Positions 13,801 through 26,346 of a stretch of 64,000 bases of DNA are shown here, one piece after another. The stretch spans positions 476,282 through 540,281 of the forward strand of contig MBPM02000057.1 of assembly GCA_001695595.3 (NCBI GenBank), in the 5' to 3' direction. The first letter of the stretch is position 1. Each line of letters opens with the position of its first letter. Position numbers and translations under genes: made by a program. Origin of the DNA: Plasmopara viticola. Lineage: Eukaryota > Oomycota > Peronosporomycetes > Peronosporales > Peronosporaceae. Under the pieces are notes generated by a model, which searched no databases, was not told where the DNA came from, and saw nothing but the letters and a program-made list of their open reading frames with translations.

Positions 13801-15784
13801 AAATTATCAGCTTCTTCACCAACATTGATTAAACAGCATGAACCGGCAAAAAAAGCCATCTCTCCATCAAGTAAGCGCGACAATTTGATCGGGCGCTGTA
13901 ATCAATTAAAGTCGGAGTCACCAGCTGCACATCGATCCATTGCTGCGTTGTCATCCATGGCGCTTCTTTGTGAGACAGGTGGCTTACATTCAAAAAGTCG
14001 ACAAAGTGCAAATACAGAAGAATTGCTTTCGGTCACTACAGCCTTTAGTCTGTCTGCTGATTTTCAAGATAGCCGGCAATCAGACTGGAATTCGGACCAG
14101 ACTCACAAACACTGCGGAATAATTAAACTTCAAGCATTCTACGAGGCAGTTAAAAGTGAAGTTGCGCAAAAGAAGAAGTACTTGCGTAGCGTTAAACAGG
14201 AGATTCGCGAAATCTCACAGCGTTGTGGAGTGGCAATGCGCGAGTATGAAATGGCACAGCACGCTGAAGAAGAGATGAGGTCACGTTTAGCAAAATTGGA
14301 AAAATTTATGAATCAGATTGACCATCAGGAGAAAAGGCATCGCAAACTTATTTTAGCGTGTGAAATGTTATCCGCCTGTGCTCCTGCGCACTTTGACGCG
14401 AACGAGAAATTGCTACGTCTTATGCAATTGAAGCTTAAAGACCTTCAGAATGAGAAAAGGGTGCTGCTGACTAAAAAAACCCTCTTAGAAAATGATGAAT
14501 ACTCTAATTTGCGAGAGGCGGTGGATAAGAGCAAACAATTAATGTCAAGTGTAGTGGACAAGCTCGAGCGTGCAAGCGGTCAATTTGCACAGGATCAGGC
14601 GTCGTCTCTTAAGCTGTATCAACGACGACTAGACAAAAGTAAGGAAAGTGACAAGGATCTCAAACGCACAATGGAAGAAGAAGCCCGAGGACATGCTAAA
14701 CAAGCGTTTAGTGGTCGTACACGGTTATTGGTCTCTAAAATCGCACATCAGCAAAATGATGCCATATGCAAGACGATCCAAAAAGGAACCGGTCTTTTGA
14801 AAATGGAATCTATACTGCAAAAATTTATGCAACGTGAAGAGCTGAAGGCAAGCTTGGAAGAACAAGCTAATCTTTATAAAGCGCATTTGAAGCAAATTGA
14901 AATTCGCAATGCTGAGCTGAAAGAGCAATTACATGTGCTGGAGCTCTCACAGACTACGGCTTTATCAGAAGACCCCCGGATCCTTGAACAGAAGCTTCGC
15001 GCTGCTGACGTAGAGCTTGCACGAGTTGACAGCGCTCAGACGAGCCTCCTTGCGAATTCAAAAGAGGTAATTAATGGAGCCGCGAGAATTGTAAAGCTTA
15101 TGGGTATTACAAACTGCATAAATCCACATCAAAATGCCATTCCGGCTTCTCGGTTATGGCCACCTTTCGTAATTAATGGAGGCGATAAAAGCAGCAGCAC
15201 CTCAGGGATAGAGACACTCGAGCCTTTGGCAATTAAGGAAATCCTACAACTTTGCCAAGACCGAGCAACTTTAATGATGGATGCAGTATGTCCCTTATCA
15301 CGAAATTACGGTTCTCACACTTGCTCACAAAAAAAATAATTTTCAGGTAGGAGGCGTATTGTGTGATCCAGATGTCAACTTTTCTTTGGTAAGTATGGTA
15401 GCATCATCATTTTGCTTTGTGTGGATTCGACACTAAATTGCTACGCAGGTCGCAGATTGGTCGTCTACGAGTCGGCGTCGGACAGTGCGCGAAGGAAACG
15501 AAAGGACGGTACCACGACTAAGTCGCTACCACCGACCACTGCAGCTCAGCAGCGTGACAGAGAAGAACAATGACAAAAATCATGACCGCAACGCTATCCT
15601 GTCCCCTTTTGCCGCGCCCATCAGCGCTGTCGTGGCCGCAATGGTGACTCAGAACAGTACGCCGCAGATAAAGGTGACTAAGCAGAATTCTGATGAAGAA
15701 GCAGAAGCAATTTCAAGAGAGGCTATCAAAGCTACCAGCAGAAAAAAAGTAGTACAGTCAAAGCGTGGTCAAAATAAAAGATAA
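10816..15784 (+). CDS. NACHT/AAA-like P-loop protein with long C-terminal coiled coil
   Basis: Three exons, 10816-15285, 15347-15388 and 15449-15784, with 61- and 60-bp GT-AG introns (donors GTATGT and GTAAGT), all in phase 0, give 1,615 aa. Residues 102-109 are a Walker A loop, GESGIGKS, within PVILLGESGIGKSAFLANW; residues 193-203 are a Walker B strand, VILVVDGLHRL. This layout resembles the NTPase module of nephrocystin-3/NWD1-type NACHT proteins, which act as nucleotide-controlled scaffolds. A large helical middle region and a Ser/Thr-rich linker (about 830-1100) follow, then an uninterrupted coiled coil at about 1105-1425 and a basic tail. I see no WD40 or TPR repeats. The first ATG is used; Met26 is an alternative. 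The exact function is not known; a scaffold or ciliary role is only a possibility. Confidence 0.85.
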
Positions 15785-15948
15785 TGTACATTTTGGTAGA
15801 TTTTGCCGTCATATAAGATTTCATGCTATGATACGGATCTTCGACTTTTACTCGGAATATAAAGTACAGTTTACCTCAGCTTTGACGGTCAATCGATCCA
15901 AACACCATGTCTATTAATTTGACACGTTGGCCACATACTTGACACAAA

Positions 15949-16523
15949 TTAAATGCGCGCTCCAAAATCACCACCAGATGACGATCGAGCTGCCACTAAC
16001 CGAGTAGTGGTAGGCAATTGCGGTGCCGGCTTTTTCGTAACGTAAAGCTTTGCTGGCTGTTGATCGTACTTCTTTTCCTTGGCACCGACAGTGTCAATCT
16101 CTGACATTCCAATGTCCAGGACGTTGTCCGACGCGGTCCAATGCCCACGCCAATAGCGCTTCTACTCTCTAGCAGAGGTGGGTTTATAACATACCAAAGC
16201 TTCGCTCGAAAAGCGTGTGGCACCCAAGATCTTTAAACCTCGGGCTCGCGGCGCCATTGTCATACATCGCATCCGGAGTACAAGATCAAATAGCGTTTGA
16301 CAATATCAAATTCAAGGTACACTTACATACAGCGGAACCCTACGATAGTTTCTGGCTCTTGGCAAAATGCTCCAAGGTCACGTTGTTCGGAAAGCCTTAG
16401 CATACGACTTGCTTCCTTTGACAATGAAGCGTCGCATAATAATTCGACGCCCCTAAGTCGACAAAGACTGTCCATGAAATCCCTCACAGCTGCCTCGAAA
16501 TCTAACAAGAGCCTTGCAAGCAC
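15949..16523 (-). CDS. Candidate spliced gene of unknown function (structure unresolved)
   Basis: The minus strand shows coding-like segments that no single frame explains. The last one, 16100-15949, reads EIDTVGAKEKKYDQQPAKL and on to a basic, Ser-rich end with stop TAA at 15951-15949. An upstream segment (16523 to about 16325) is helical (FEAAVRDFMDSLCRLRG). They can be joined through donors GTAAGT and GTATGT with introns of 88 and 94 bp, but alternative joins are equally possible. An in-frame TGA just upstream of the helical segment prevents a clean 5' end. This is either a small real gene converging on the NACHT gene or a decayed one. I recognise no family. Confidence 0.3.
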
Positions 16524-19500
16524 GATTCATGACATTGGGCATGAGGCTAAGATCTGTCGACCTTCCAATTCCTTATAAGATTCGGCATAACTTATTTTTT
16601 TCCAGCAGGTCGCCCCGCGCTTACTGGGTTTTGTTGTTTTTCAGCGACATTCAAGAGGATTTATTTTAGTTTTTTGGCTCTATGGTCCTTGGCGGGGAAT
16701 GCAAAGGGCAGCTATCACCTCAAATGAACTATTTTACGCTACCCCGTAAATTGAAATTCTGTGACCTCCTTTTCAGCATAGCTGAAATCCATGAGAACCG
16801 GACCTCCCGATACGATCTGGCTTTGCGGATTCAAGTCAGGTTTAAAGTGCAGAAAATCCACACCACCCTGCGTAACTACGTTATGCCGCTACATGACGAT
16901 TCGGTTGCCACTAAGGCCGCGCGCGTCGGTAACTTCCTATTAGAGGTAAATTAAACCCCAGACTTATGACTCTCCAGCCCGTCCATCAAAGAGTTAAGAA
17001 AAAGGGTCACTTTCACTACAACGACGAAGACCTGCGCATGAGTCCGCAACTCGTAGGATCTTTTTAATGGTTCCCTGTATGCACCGCGCTCGCCTGAGCC
17101 ATACACCTGCAAGCCCGTGCGTCGCGCACCACGTGCACATAAATTATCAGTGTACTCTCAGCAAGTCCCACATTATTCGTGCCTATTCTCGATCAAGCGC
17201 TTGAGCCTTGTAAGCTAAGAATATTATCAAAGACGATGCTTTTTGGCGCAACAGCAAGACGTGTCTCTATAGTAAACAAATCTTTCTCGCTCCTCTAATA
17301 ACGGCCAAATGAAAAACTTCTCGACAACGAGCCGGATGTGGTTGCCCAAGGGGCTAGATCGGGTCCAAAGGATGGATGGTATTGGATGCCCGACCTCGAC
17401 ATATCACACGCTTAGCTCCAACAGCGAGACTGTTGGTCCATCCGAAAAAAATTATGCGGTCGGCCGTGTTTATAAAAGAGTCATAGAGCAAATACTCGAT
17501 GGCAGCATAGCGAATCTGTCCCATCGTACTCATTGCTACTGCCTCTTATGCAAGCGATGCGAAGCTGTGTAAAAGTTGCGTTTTCTTCTCTTTATTGCGA
17601 CAATTTCAGCACACTTAATGTAAAGTGTAGCACACGGCTAGAAACTCGTCGTCGGTGTCAACAAATTGTTGTCCTGCAGATAATGATCCAAAATATTATG
17701 CCCGCGTGAGCGGCAATTCCATAGCTGTCACAAGAGATAATGAAGTGAGTTGTTCTTGTGAATCCAGCGCTGCATACCTTGACAACAGCAAGCGTAGTTT
17801 GACGATAGCTCTTGAGAAAGTTGAATTATCATGACTTATTGAATTATAAAATCTTCTTCATTTGACGAGAAAGCAGGTTAGACTCTGGTGACGCCACTCG
17901 ACGTATTGGTACTCGCTCTTTCCAACGGCGAGAAGAGAATGGTCATTTTCATGCTTTTTGCAATGATATCGATCTCTACCGGCGTCTGGCGGACGCAGCC
18001 TCAAAGCTCGCTAATCGCAACATCGATGACCCCGACTCTTTCCTTCGAAAAAGCTTCAGCTCCAGATTTTTAGGTCTCGTTGGGCCAAAGCTTGAGTTCC
18101 AAGAGCACAGGCACGTCGCTCCGCGAGCAGATTGGACAATTTGCGCCTCTCGAGACTGACGTTGTGGTACTCCGCGACCAGAACTAAAGTCTGATCCGAC
18201 TGACGAATCGGGCTCTCAGGAGGGTAGCTTCATATGATTTACTGACAACTATTTACATTTACTTGGCTCGGAGATAATACAGGTTCAGTAAGGCACATAC
18301 AACACTTGTCTTGTTGTGTTCGCTTATTTTGGCAATATTATTACTTCACGCTAAGCCACTTTTAGGTTTGATGAAAATTACGCACACAATGATGTGTGGT
18401 TGCAATAAAACCTTACAAATTGCAGCTAGTCAGACTTATAAACAATACCAAAACTTTACTTTAAAATATGTCTTGATATTTCCCCTTTAGTTCAGTTTTT
18501 CTTTAAATTGAACAACTTACAGCCACTAAATCGCGCATGTCTCAAGACATTATGACTTTAAGAAATATTTTCTTCGCTTTGCTTATACATCGTGGGAGAG
18601 CTGTTGTCAGCAAGCCACTTGGCTATGTTTCTCCCATCAAGCCTAAAGCCACAAAGTGGTGGCGTTGATGCAGCAAAATCATTAATCAAAGCGTTCACGT
18701 AAAGCATCTCAATTCGTTGAACGCAAGCATATTGCTCCATCGCCTTAGTTGAATTGCGCACACACAGCGTACTACCTTCCTGACGACACGATGCACTCGC
18801 TCTGTCTGACAACGGTCTGCGTTGGGTCCGACTTGGACACGTCCAACCTGGCGTCAAGCGCCTCATTGTTTTGACTGAAATATGGGTGTCCGACCGAGTC
18901 AAATCACTTCGGCAGTCCGTGGTGTCTAAGAACTTAATTGATGTACAGTGCTCCTGTTTGGAGGATGTCAACCGTGGCACAGTCGGAAAATGACGATACT
19001 TCGCCCTGCAATCTCACGTAAGGATCTGCAATTTCTTATCTTACAAAAGTCCACCTAAAGTATGGTTAATTTTGGACTTGGCTTTTCCTTGCGCGATTCA
19101 GACACAACTGACTTTGATCATTGGCTTTATTGCCGTGAGGTTCATTATACAACTTGCCGTAACGCCTTTTTTTATTTGAGCACGAAAGAACTAGTATTGG
19201 AGGTATGTGCTGTACCGTTACTGGTGCAAATAACGATCTCGCTTTTTGTTTTGGTACTGTTGTTTCCAGAGCACATCGGTCGTAAGCTAATTATTACGAC
19301 CTCACACGATACTCTCGTGTGCCGTACTAAGATAGCTGTAAAATATTTTGCATATTTAGTCCAATCTTTCTGGTTTACATCAGAAGCAAAAATTCTACAA
19401 CCTCATCCGAGTCTGCACAATTTCTTCAGCTATTTTATTGGCTCAAGGCTGATACATTAGAGTGACGCGCTCATTTTGCTGCAAATCTGATCCAGCGGTT

Positions 19501-20802
19501 GAAATAGTCAAACATGAGATAGGCGTCTAAACCCGTCGAATCGATTTACACACTTGATCTGAATTGACAAAGCACGCATCTCATAAAATCTGACTATAGT
19601 CTGCGATATATGATCCGATTGCGTTGGCTATTACTGATTTCTCGAAATTATTGTTTCACGTCCGATATCTCCACTTAGAGTTGAGGCAATACTACGTAAC
19701 ATACTATAATGATAAGTCACTTATATATTGCCCCATCCAAACCTCTGTCGCCTTTTTCTTGTATTACACATTGCACGCACTTTATGCTGAACAAGAAACG
19801 ACAATAAAAGTACGCATTGATCTGTATAATAGCTCAAAGGATTTCTTGATGCCCTTCTACCCAATCACTTTTCACTAGCTTTGCTCTGAAAGTACACTCG
19901 TCACTTAAATATCTTAACTTTTTGCAGTGAAAGAGCAAACCATCTCAATCAGCATCATAGTCGCTCATCTAACTTTAAGACCGCAATGTATTTGCTCTAA
20001 CTTTATCCCGCTTTTTGCTCAGATGTGGGCTTACAAGTCCTCGACCAAGAACAGTGATCATGAGCTCGTACTCCTCGATATGATCTGATGAGTAGAATTG
20101 AGTCCATCAGTAATTATTGAGCGACCTGTCAAAGCGACGGCATTTTGATCGCCGCAGCTAAGCATGCGCGATCTATTTCGCTTTGCTACGTCCATTTAAA
20201 AGGGTCTTGTCGCAATTTGGCTGTCGCACATATGTGCTTGATATTGACTACAAAATCAGCTGCTAGAAAAGATTTTTATGATGTAATAAGAAATCAAAGA
20301 CAATCTGGATCGCTATCGAATTACAGAGCTCACTTTTCTGTCGATGCTCTTATTTGTACATTAAGCGATCATGCAACGACCCGGTTCTAAGCTCACGTAG
20401 TGCACGTTGCCGCCAAAGATAATCAAAGCATTTATATCGGCCAGCAGAGCAAGTTGTAAAATCAAACTATAGTGCTCTGTCCAACTAACTGTCTGTCAAA
20501 ACAAGTAATTGAATTTTACTCCTTCCATCTCTTACCCAATTACTTTTTTGGCACCGCCGCCGCGTCACGCGCAAGCTGATCCATCGAAAACCATTGCTTG
20601 CAATATAAAACTTCAATTTTCATGCCAAGCAATATTCGCTGCAACCGTCTCCAAACTTTTTGCCCACTCTGATGCACTTTTAGAAGTCCAGTGTTGATGG
20701 GCATAGTAGAGGGCTCCAGCTGTCAAGCCGGCCTTGATATGATTCGAAGAAAACATTTGCTCAGAGCATTCAAGAACGCAGGACAGCTATTATGACGTAT
20801 CT

Positions 20803-21039
20803 ATGACTCCTCTACGCGACCACACAAACCTCAGCTTATTCGGCTTTGACGTGTTAGTGGTGAATATTACCAGTATAAATAAACCTTCAAAATACTGCAT
20901 CAGCACCGCTGATACAACTAAGTCACTTGTGTTGACTATGACTATGAGCACCGCTGATAAGACTAAGTCACTTGTGATGGCTATGACTACGTTATCTGAT
21001 TTAAACGGAATTGTCGCAGCTTCGGGTCAAAACGAATGA
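20803..21039 (+). CDS. Short ORF with internal 45-bp duplication, unknown
   Basis: A 78-codon ATG-started frame. Its second half holds two copies of a 15-residue unit, STADTTKSLVLTMTM and STADKTKSLVMAMTT, encoded by adjacent 45-bp repeats. No signal peptide or known domain is visible. It may be the remnant of a repeat-containing protein or a chance frame kept open by the duplication. Confidence 0.25.
   Translation: MTPLRDHTNLSLFGFDVLVVNITSINKPSKYCISTADTTKSLVLTMTMSTADKTKSLVMAMTTLSDLNGIVAASGQNE
20902..20991 (+). repeat. Two adjacent 45-bp repeats
   Basis: Units 20902-20946 and 20947-20991 both start AGCACCGCTGATA and share most positions. The length is a multiple of three, so the surrounding frame is preserved. 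Confidence 0.8.
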
Positions 21040-21440
21040 CACATTGACCCAAGCCCGTTTTTAGCGTACACAATCCGCTTTGATATAATGGACGACCTTC
21101 GAATTTGGGAGCGATGGGTTCATCAAAGCCGAAAAAAGAGAAAGGCTACATCATTTTCGATGGGATCCGGTTTTTGTGTCATAGCACCAACTCAGATGAC
21201 CAACCACGTATAGTGGCTTCTCATTGAGAGAATTTAAAATATTTAAACCTCCACCAAGCTCTTGCTATACTGCTGTCTTGATCGTATCGGTAAAAAAAGA
21301 CGTATGGCTTACTATTGCTTACAAGTGTAGTATATGCATATGCGGACGTGCAAAGCGGGCCATCGATTTAATTCCTCGCTAATTGCGGCTACACCAATGG
21401 CAAGCTTGCCAGAGTAGGCAGTTCTTTCATACGATATAAA

Positions 21441-22186
21441 ATTGATTAAGTGGTTAGGCTAAGCCACTTTATTTAGTAGTCCACGAACCCGTCTACAATT
21501 CCATGCTTGACAAAATTTTCTGTATGGAAGCTCCTTTTATCTCTGCAGCTAGAACCACTCAAATGTTTCTGCACCCTGTCAGCTGTATAAACTATCCATT
21601 AAGAGCAGAAAGTATTTCGTGATTGAGTGCGCACGCTTCGCATTTCTCTCGAAGCTGGCTTTGAAAGTATAAAAGTATACTGATTTGTTGGAGCGACCCC
21701 GGACCATGGAGGTGTTTCAGAAGATGATGGATCTTCATGACCGGAATGACCGCCTAGGCGCCTGACCGAGCAGCATTAAAAAGTTCTTGTCCAACGCAAT
21801 AAGCCGCATGCTCGTTATTGATTAAGTGGTTAGGCTAAGCCACTTATTTAGTAGTCCACGAACCCCGTCTACAATTCCATGCTTGACAAAATTTTCTGTA
21901 TGAAAGCTCCTTTTATCTGCAGCTAGAACCACTTACATGTTTCTGCACCCTGTCAGCTGTATAAACTATTCATTAAAAGCAGAAAATATTTCGTGATATA
22001 GTGCGCACGCTTCGCATTTCTCTCGAAGTCGGCTTTGGAAGTATAACGACTGATTTGTTGGAGCGACCCCGGATCATGGAGGCGTTTTAGAAGATGATGG
22101 ATCTACATGACCGGATTGACCGCCTGGGCGCCTAACCGAGCAGCATTAAAAAGTTCCTTTCCTACGCAATAAGCTGCATGCTCGTT
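21441..22186. repeat. Tandem duplication of a 370-376-bp unit with a hairpin start
   Basis: Copy 1 (21441-21816) and copy 2 (21817-22186) are directly adjacent and about 90 percent or more identical by eye, far better preserved than the surroundings. Each begins with ATTGATTAAGTGGTTAGG followed by its near inverse, so the first bases fold into a hairpin (GTGGTTAG against CTAAGCCAC). Near its end each unit has a short frame starting MEVFQKMMDLHDR (or the like), which vaguely resembles the start of a retrotransposon gag. It may be a tandem pair of LTR-like units or a satellite seed; the family is not identified. Confidence 0.75.
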
Positions 22187-25100
22187 TAGCTCGCGTCATA
22201 CCCGTTCTCATTCCCTTAGCCATTAAAAAAGTTTTTTCTAGCCCTTCTAGCCTTCCTGTGTTCACCCACGCTGCTCAATTTTTAACGAGATAGAGCGCAA
22301 AAATGCCATGGGTACTCAAAGTTTTGCATTAGAGTCAAAGTCAATGCATTTTAAGATGTTGGGTGCATTAAAGCTGTCCCTTGAAGGTAGATTGTGTGCG
22401 TAGAACACAGACTGCAAAAGGTGTAAAGAAATGTTATCCCATCGTGTTTGTTATATCAAAGTTTACTATATCAAGTGGTATTTAGTATTTTGTAATGCTT
22501 CGGACCTTTCTAAAAAAACACATATTTTCCTTCATTTATTCTAAAGGAGTGCAATTACATTTGTCACCCGAATTTCTTGAGCTTCTGCTTCATTAATTTC
22601 ATATCTCTTTTTTCTCGAGTCAGCGGTATGCTTGAGTTTGGAATCCATCAGCGCAGAAGAAGGTAAGACCAGCCAATACGTGATTCAGTTGCTGAGTGTA
22701 GACTCAACCTTTGATAGTTTGCCAGCCGACGTATGGGGTGTACCAGCGCCCATTCAACGAAGTGGTTTTACTAGAACACGGTTGACGGAATCTATTCTCC
22801 CTTCTATTTCAGTCTGGATGCTGAGTACGGAAGCCACTAATTTCTATCTGACACAATTGTGTCGAATTTCAATACCGAGCTCATGAGAAGCTTTGTTGTT
22901 GCTGTATTGGATGCATAAGCAATCAGCTCCAAACGTATTATGTCATCAATGCGGAACACGCTCTTCGTAGATCCCATGATCCAAAGGCACAGCCCCTGGC
23001 TTACTTAGAGTTTTACAGACTATTGATACTGGCAGACCCATAAAAGAGCTGACGTATTAGCCGCGGACTTGACACTATGGCAGGTCTCGGTTATTATAAA
23101 ATAGTTGGCTATATACTTAAGTATTAATCAAACGGGACACCTTTAATTTCAAAATTTTTTGTCATTTTCATTTCTATTGTCGTCGAAAATTTCGAATTAC
23201 TTGTTTTAAAAACTGCAAAATGAAACACATTTCTTCGCACAATAGAGCGCTTGCGCTAACGACAAAATGCGCAACATTTGTGCACTTGCAGTTATAATGC
23301 ATTACAAAATATAGAATGGTTTCTTTTAATTGCAGCACTAAAGTTGCAATTGCTATCGACGTGTTGAAAATCCGACTTTAGTACCTTGGCCTCATTTAAA
23401 ACATTTACTTGAGTATATACTAGCTATGCGATGGTGCGTTGCAACAATTACTTTAAATCGGCATCGATTCTTAGCGAACAAACTTTTAATATAAGTAAGA
23501 GCATGCTTCGCTTAATTATAGGATGAATTCCTGCTGAGCAAATTTTGACGACAAGTAGACGACCTTAATCAAAGTGTCAGATAGTTGGAGCAGTCGCAAT
23601 TTTGTGCTCTAAGATGACAAGCGACACCTAAGAACATGCCTGCAGCTTTCTGCTTTTAAAATTTTGTGGAAATATCGATCGCATTGTCCTATGTTATGTT
23701 AATTTTAAGCTGCCAAAAAAATTGCACTGATTGCGGCATTTGCGAAAACGGTCATCCGATCTGCGTCTCCAGATACTTCAAAAACGCCTCGTAACCGTTT
23801 GCGCACCCACGGCATTTAAGGTAATCTACCTTGCGGTATTTTCTAACAGAACTGATCCGGACATTTTATCAATTGCATTAGACGACCTATTTACGCACAG
23901 CAAGTCCCAGGTTCTATATGTCTCCAGAATATTGTCGATGCATGGTCGTCGAACAGATTTTGGCTTAGCTATTCTTTTGCCGGAGCTACATTCTTAAGTT
24001 TCTTTCACCTTAATCAATCGGATTTACTGCCAGTCTTCGCGTAATATATACGCCTTAATCTAATCTTTGTTGGCAAAGCTCAAAGGATATATGTGACCAC
24101 CCAAGCAAAACAAAATTGAGTTATGAACGCAGAAATCGGTCGAGCTCGCTCTAACACCCACCCTATCCAGACTTCGCTTGTTATATAAAATGGTCAGGAC
24201 CGTAGTAATATTAGTAGTTTGTTAGGTTTTTCGATACTTAATCAATCAACGGCATAAAAGAGCTTATCACACTAGATATGTCCATAACCAGTACAGAGTC
24301 GGATGTCAACTTTCTTTCTCTTCTCACAACAACTACTGATGCTCTAAGGATTGTCAGCACTTGGCTGCCTTAATGCCGACAAAAGGTTTTCATTGCGTCC
24401 AACAGCTTTCTGAAGTCTTGCAGACCACTCATCATACCACTGATGTAGTATTTCTCACATCGATATCGAAGCAGTCTCTTCGCGTAGCCAGTTACATGTG
24501 CTCTCTTGTCCCAGAAGCAGATAACGTCACTTTGCGGCGGCCGCTCAACTCTATAGAAGCATTCCCTCTTCAGCTATTACGATCTTTGTCATTTTATTTG
24601 TCCCGTGTTTATCTCCGGCATGACTACCATCTGGCATTTTTAGATCATCGGCGTCAATCTCTTTTACATGTATTTATTATTTCACTTCGTCTCAATTTGG
24701 CAGTTTTGACGCCAGCTGAGGGGTACCAGGATTGGAATTGACACAATATCTCGATGGCCAATATACTTTATATCGAACTTTGGCTTGATCGAGATCATCG
24801 TTTAGATTTCCAATATCGGAAACCCAGGTAAAAAGGACCCCTATCACCAAACCTTTTCTCTTTGTCGGGTGTCTGACTGCGTAGAAAGGCGGCCCTCACC
24901 TTGCTGCTCCACCTTCGTGCTAGATTCTCATTTAAATCTCTATCTAGTCTTTTCTCCAGCGAAGTGATCGCCGACATACAGATATGTGGAAAGACCGCTT
25001 GCGTTCCAGCGGCCGTATCAGTGACGAGCGCTGCAGCTTGACGTAAGGTCGGCTAATCTTGATCTTCCTTATTGTGATCACTTTCGCAGAGGCAACTGAG

Positions 25101-25345
25101 CTTATTTCTTAAATCAAATTTTCTTCCACTAAATTTGGAGAAACGGTTCGGCATAATTGCTCCAAGGTTTCATTAGATAAAGATTGCACATGTTTTTTAA
25201 TGTAAAAATTATCTACATCTGCCGCTTCACCCATCTACCCTGTTTGTTCGAGCTATATACTCTCTCGGTCTCGAAACCTGCACAACTCTGCTGCGCGACG
25301 ACCAACCAGTAATCTTTGCTCTAAGCGGCTGTGGATTGTTGAATA

Positions 25346-25678
25346 TCATGAATTTTGACCTGCTCTCAGGAGACATGAACGTAGTAAAGCTTTAGATTTA
25401 GTAATCAGATTGCCAAATGTGCCCAGATCATTCTTTTCATGGTTAAGCTGACTTTGAAATTCGACACCTTTAACAGGTCCCAGCTGTCTTTGCAGCTTTG
25501 TTGGAGCGGCATAAATAATACCAATTTTATCCATCAATGTCATCAAACCTTGCGCACCAAATCGCTTATCTTCGTTTTTTTGCCGGTATCGGGATAACAG
25601 GGCTCGCTTAAGTTTCTGTTCTCTGCGTCCGATACTGTTGCGTCTGTTAGCGTCATGCGATCCCTTCATCCAGCTCAT
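25346..25678 (-). CDS. 110-codon ORF, unknown
   Basis: An ATG-started unbroken frame rich in Lys, Arg and Gln. It contains EDKRFGAQGLMTL, and a similar string (KEKRFGDRGPFYL) occurs in a short minus-strand frame at 24977-24795, which suggests two diverged copies of one sequence. No domain is recognised. It may be old retrotransposon gag-like code. Confidence 0.2.
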   Translation of the reverse strand: MSWMKGSHDANRRNSIGRREQKLKRALLSRYRQKNEDKRFGAQGLMTLMDKIGIIYAAPTKLQRQLGPVKGVEFQSQLNHEKNDLGTFGNLITKSKALLRSCLLRAGQNS

Positions 25679-26277
25679 TTTTCTACTGTCTTCGTCTTCC
25701 TAGGACTCCCTTTAAAAATTTAAATTCTCTAAAGATCTAGACTTGCGCATTGTTACGGTAAAGCGGTGCTCGCAGCACTTGCGAACTCTCAATCACACAA
25801 TGCACTGACGGAGAAAAATCTCGAATGAAGTTGGTTGCTGAAACATTTACCTCGTGTATCCAAATCAAACGTCTTCAGTGACTGATTGCTGGGTCAGCTG
25901 CGTTCATCTTGTCGGCGGCGCACGAAAGCGTTCTCAGATAGGTGACCGATAAGATCCGCAACTACTTTCGGTGCATAATGTTGGCGTTTTGCGCACTCTT
26001 CCTTTTTATTCAGGGCTTGATAGTTGTCAATAACAGCGATAATTGATCGAAAAAAATGATATCGTCCTGTCAAACATAACTACGGTCAGACGTAAATTTT
26101 CATACACGTAATGTACGGTGCATGTGAAAACCATAAATTTTTTCACTAGGTGATTGAATAGTATAAAGCCATTTTTTATATATTATCTATAAAATATATA
26201 ATATAATATATTATCTATTAATATATAATATAATATATTATCTATTAATATATATAATATATTATATATATATCCCA

Positions 26278-26346
26278 CTACACCGGGGAGTAGTATAAAG
26301 CCATTTTTAATATATTAGAAATGGCTTTATACTACTCCCGGTGTAG
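26278..26346. mobile_element. Foldback (MITE-like) inverted repeat in an AT-rich block
   Basis: Left arm 26278-26306 and right arm 26319-26346 are perfect inverse complements apart from one extra G, separated by a 12-bp loop. The arms start CTACACCGGG and continue AGTAGTATAAAGCCATTT. A third, partial copy of the arm (AGTATAAAGCCATTTTT) sits at 26160-26176, and the 100 bp between are almost pure A/T with internal repeats of ATATATTATCTATTA. The outermost bases allow a TA target duplication, as used by Tc1/mariner-type elements, but this is not proven. Confidence 0.6.

Noticed and set aside
18558..18980. Minus-strand 140-codon frame with spaced cysteines, considered as an elicitin-like relic
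   Set aside because: The late part (ACVQRIEMLY...PPLCGF) loosely recalls an elicitin, but the other cysteines are not in the right places and there is no signal peptide. Too weak to call.
19062..19460. 132-codon plus-strand frame with hydrophobic stretch (VQITISLFVLVLLF)
   Set aside because: A possible membrane segment, but no homologue is recognised and the composition matches the decayed flanks, so it was not listed as a gene.
20085..20105. CTGATGA as a second hammerhead core
   Set aside because: No GAAA at the correct distance and no stems form.
24795..25678. Minus-strand frames with RFG-containing motifs, considered as RXLR or Crinkler effectors
   Set aside because: No signal peptide, no RXLR-EER and no LFLAK motif, and the first is only 60 codons.
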